Below, piece by piece: positions 13,918 to 15,801 of a DNA stretch of 15,801 nucleotides. Below the pieces are notes generated by a model. It was not told where the DNA came from and did not search any database. It saw only the letters and a list, made by a program, of their open reading frames with translations. Positions within the stretch are counted from its first letter, which is position 1. Every line of letters begins with the position of its first letter. A program made the translations under genes and the position numbers. Source of the DNA: Chlamydiia bacterium (GTDB taxonomy: Bacteria > Chlamydiota > Chlamydiia > Chlamydiales > Simkaniaceae); assembly GCA_020440405.1 (NCBI GenBank), contig JAGROF010000071.1, positions 1 through 15,801 of the forward strand, in the 5' to 3' direction.

Positions 13918-15665
13918 TGGCCGACTTACTTGAGGAATTGATTTTAAATGGAGCTCCGATCAGTGGAGGGATCGCCATTGGAAACCTCTTTTTCCTCGAA
14001 GCCTTTCAAGAAGAAATTGTTCCGGAGTTTTCGATTCCAACAGCAGAAGTCGAAAAAGAAATTTCTAGGTATCGCCGTGCTGTCCATTCTAGCCGTGAAG
14101 ATCTGCATGACCTGCAACGTTTTTTAGCAAAAGAAGGATCCACAGAGGCGGTTTCGATTATCGATACCCATATCCAGATGCTTGAAGATCCTTTCATGAC
14201 AACGTTCATGGAAAAAAAGATTCGACAACGGATGAAAAACACCGAAACAGTTTTCCGTTCGGTGATGAATGACTATGAAAAAGAGTTTTCGAAGGTCAAA
14301 GACAGCTTTTTTAAGCAACGTCTTCTCGATGTCAAAGACCTCTCGCAACGCATCCTTCGGAATCTCCATCCGCGAAAAACATTGAAAACAGAAGAGATTC
14401 CCGAGAAATCCATTATTTTTACAAAAGAACTGGTTCCTTCAAGTACTGCAGAAGCGTCTAAAAGACAGGTCAGAGGCTTTATTACAGAGATCGGAGGGAT
14501 CACCTCTCACGCTGCATTAATTGCTCGCTCAAAAGGGATTCCTTATGTTGCCAATATCTCAATCGACACCCTTTACTCTCACAAGGGATTGCCTGTCATC
14601 ATCGATGGAAAAACAGGGATTGTGATTGTCAACCCAAGTGATGCAACCCTTGAAAAGTACGAAAAAGAACAAGAAGAAGATCTCAAGCAGAAACAGGCGA
14701 CAATCGATGAAGGAACAGAAGGGACAGCGACCCAAGATGGGGTAAAGATCGACCTTCTTGCTAACATTGAAAATCTCTCAGATCTCGACCTTCTTATTCC
14801 TTATAATGCAGAGGGGATCGGCCTTTTCCGCTCCGAGTTTTTATTCTTTGGAAAAGAGCTGCAAAATTTTGCAGAGGAAGATCAGTTTATCCTCTATCAA
14901 AAGGTGATGAATAAGGCGCGGGGGATGCCCGTGATTTTTCGTACCTTTGATGTCGGAGGTGATAAAGGGAATGTGAATCAGTATGAGCCAGAACCCAATC
15001 CTGCTCTAGGATGTCGAGGGATCCGCTTTCTCCTACGCAACCGAGAGATTTTTGTCCATCAACTGCGTGCTCTTCTGCGTGTGAGTCCTGATGGAGATCT
15101 GCGCATTCTTCTCCCAATGATTTCAGATGTGACAGAACTCCTGCAGGCGAAGGAACTGATTCAAGAAGCAGCTCTTGAACTCCGTTCTGAAGGACATGAA
15201 ATCGCTGATGAAATTCCCATTGGGTGCATGATTGAAGTGCCCTCTGCCGTGATGGTCTGTGATCATATTGCGCGGGAGTGTGATTTCCTTTCAATTGGAA
15301 CGAATGATTTGATTCAGTACACATTGGCAGCGGATCGCGCCACGCAAGAAGTGTATCCCTTTTATAAGCGTGCTCACCCCAGTATCCTGCGGATGATCCA
15401 AAAAGTCATTGAAGAAGGGATAAAAGAAAATATCCCCGTAAGCCTTTGCGGAGAAATCGCATCAGATCCTCTCTTGGCTCCTCTTCTCATTGGACTCGGT
15501 GTGCGTAAGCTTTCCTGTGCGTCTCGATTTATCCCCCGCTTGCGAAAAATGATCACTCACCTAACAGTGCCAGAAGTGGAACAGGTGACTCAAGAACTAC
15601 TCCGTCTTGAAACAGCCGAAGCGATTGAAAATGTCCTTAAAGAGACGTTCGGGGCTCTTCTATAA
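13917..15665 (+). CDS. ptsI: Phosphoenolpyruvate-protein phosphotransferase (enzyme I)
   Basis: First enzyme of the phosphotransferase chain: it autophosphorylates with phosphoenolpyruvate and passes the phosphate to HPr. The 582 residues are full length. The N-terminal HPr-binding helical region is followed by the phospho-histidine site GGITSHAALIAR with H198, a charged linker rich in Glu, Gln and Lys (about 246-270), and the TIM-barrel PEP domain with FRSEFLF, FRTFDVGGDK, GCMIEVPSAV, SIGTNDLIQYTLAADR and the active-site Cys511 in SLCGEIASDP. All catalytic residues are present. Its ATG overlaps the ptsH stop by one base, so it is the last member of the coupled operon. No EII component is in the window. 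The AACCAC-type palindrome 69 bases after the stop may act as the transcript end. Confidence 0.97.
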   Translation: MADLLEELILNGAPISGGIAIGNLFFLEAFQEEIVPEFSIPTAEVEKEISRYRRAVHSSREDLHDLQRFLAKEGSTEAVSIIDTHIQMLEDPFMTTFMEKKIRQRMKNTETVFRSVMNDYEKEFSKVKDSFFKQRLLDVKDLSQRILRNLHPRKTLKTEEIPEKSIIFTKELVPSSTAEASKRQVRGFITEIGGITSHAALIARSKGIPYVANISIDTLYSHKGLPVIIDGKTGIVIVNPSDATLEKYEKEQEEDLKQKQATIDEGTEGTATQDGVKIDLLANIENLSDLDLLIPYNAEGIGLFRSEFLFFGKELQNFAEEDQFILYQKVMNKARGMPVIFRTFDVGGDKGNVNQYEPEPNPALGCRGIRFLLRNREIFVHQLRALLRVSPDGDLRILLPMISDVTELLQAKELIQEAALELRSEGHEIADEIPIGCMIEVPSAVMVCDHIARECDFLSIGTNDLIQYTLAADRATQEVYPFYKRAHPSILRMIQKVIEEGIKENIPVSLCGEIASDPLLAPLLIGLGVRKLSCASRFIPRLRKMITHLTVPEVEQVTQELLRLETAEAIENVLKETFGALL

Positions 15666-15733
15666 GCCGGAGCTGTGGTTCAGAATAATTCTATCTCTTA
15701 TACCCAAACAACTTCAAACTTAAATATTTTTTA

Positions 15734-15801
15734 AACCACAGAGAGCAGAGAGGACACAGAGAGTTTTTTTCCTTTTTCTCTGTGCCCTCTGTGCTCTCGG
15801 T
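15734..15801. repeat. Palindromic AACCAC repeat, copy 2 (cut by window end)
   Basis: Left arm 15734-15762 and right arm 15777-15801, around a 14-base T-rich loop, have the same architecture as the element at 3854. The right arm lacks about its last four bases because the window ends. The preceding TTAAATATTTTT (15720-15731) is also shared with copy 1. It lies just downstream of ptsI. Confidence 0.78.

Noticed and set aside
1..15801. CRISPR array, transposase, phage or toxin-antitoxin system
   Set aside because: No regularly spaced direct repeats, no transposase or integrase motifs and no recognisable phage or toxin genes were seen on either strand.

Overview
The window reads as ordinary chromosomal DNA of a member of the Chlamydiae, most likely one of the environmental (amoeba- or invertebrate-associated) families rather than Chlamydia itself. 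The evidence is the gene set: an E1 alpha/E1 beta dehydrogenase fusion, a ComEC protein, HPr and enzyme I without any sugar permease, an FtsK translocase, and several membrane or small proteins I do not recognise. From memory, C. trachomatis groups ptsI, ptsH, comEC and the E1 fusion at one locus, here spread out and interleaved with other genes. Genus is inference; no rRNA is present.

Layout. (1) 1-2644: the 5'-truncated E1 alpha/beta fusion on the plus strand meets a minus-strand TM2-domain membrane protein, followed by a small helical protein of unknown function. (2) 2643-3774: a 166-bp imperfect palindrome, a leader with a perfect hairpin, then a YycJ/WalJ-like metallo-beta-lactamase-fold hydrolase. 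(3) 3854-7548: a palindromic repeat, then on the minus strand ftsK followed downstream by a gene fusing a response-regulator receiver domain to a second metallo-beta-lactamase fold. (4) 7644-7890: another 166-bp imperfect palindrome directly behind a tRNA-His gene. (5) 8024-11816: a polytopic membrane protein on the plus strand converges on and overlaps comEC, the last gene of a minus-strand operon ndh - methyltransferase - comEC. The methyltransferase resembles the first domain of plant-type phosphoethanolamine N-methyltransferases. (6) 11897-15665: a perfect 24-bp inverted repeat, then a plus-strand, translationally coupled operon: SUKH-like protein - hprK - ptsH - ptsI. (7) 15734-15801: a second copy of the repeat at 3854, cut by the window end.

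Functionally the window mixes central metabolism (E1 dehydrogenase, NADH dehydrogenase type 2), chromosome segregation (FtsK), DNA uptake (ComEC) and a phosphotransferase cascade (HprK, HPr, EI) that looks regulatory because no EII is present here. No phage, transposase, CRISPR array or defence island is visible. The most unusual material is the eukaryote-like methyltransferase, the receiver-metallohydrolase fusion, and three kinds of intergenic palindrome, two of which occur twice.
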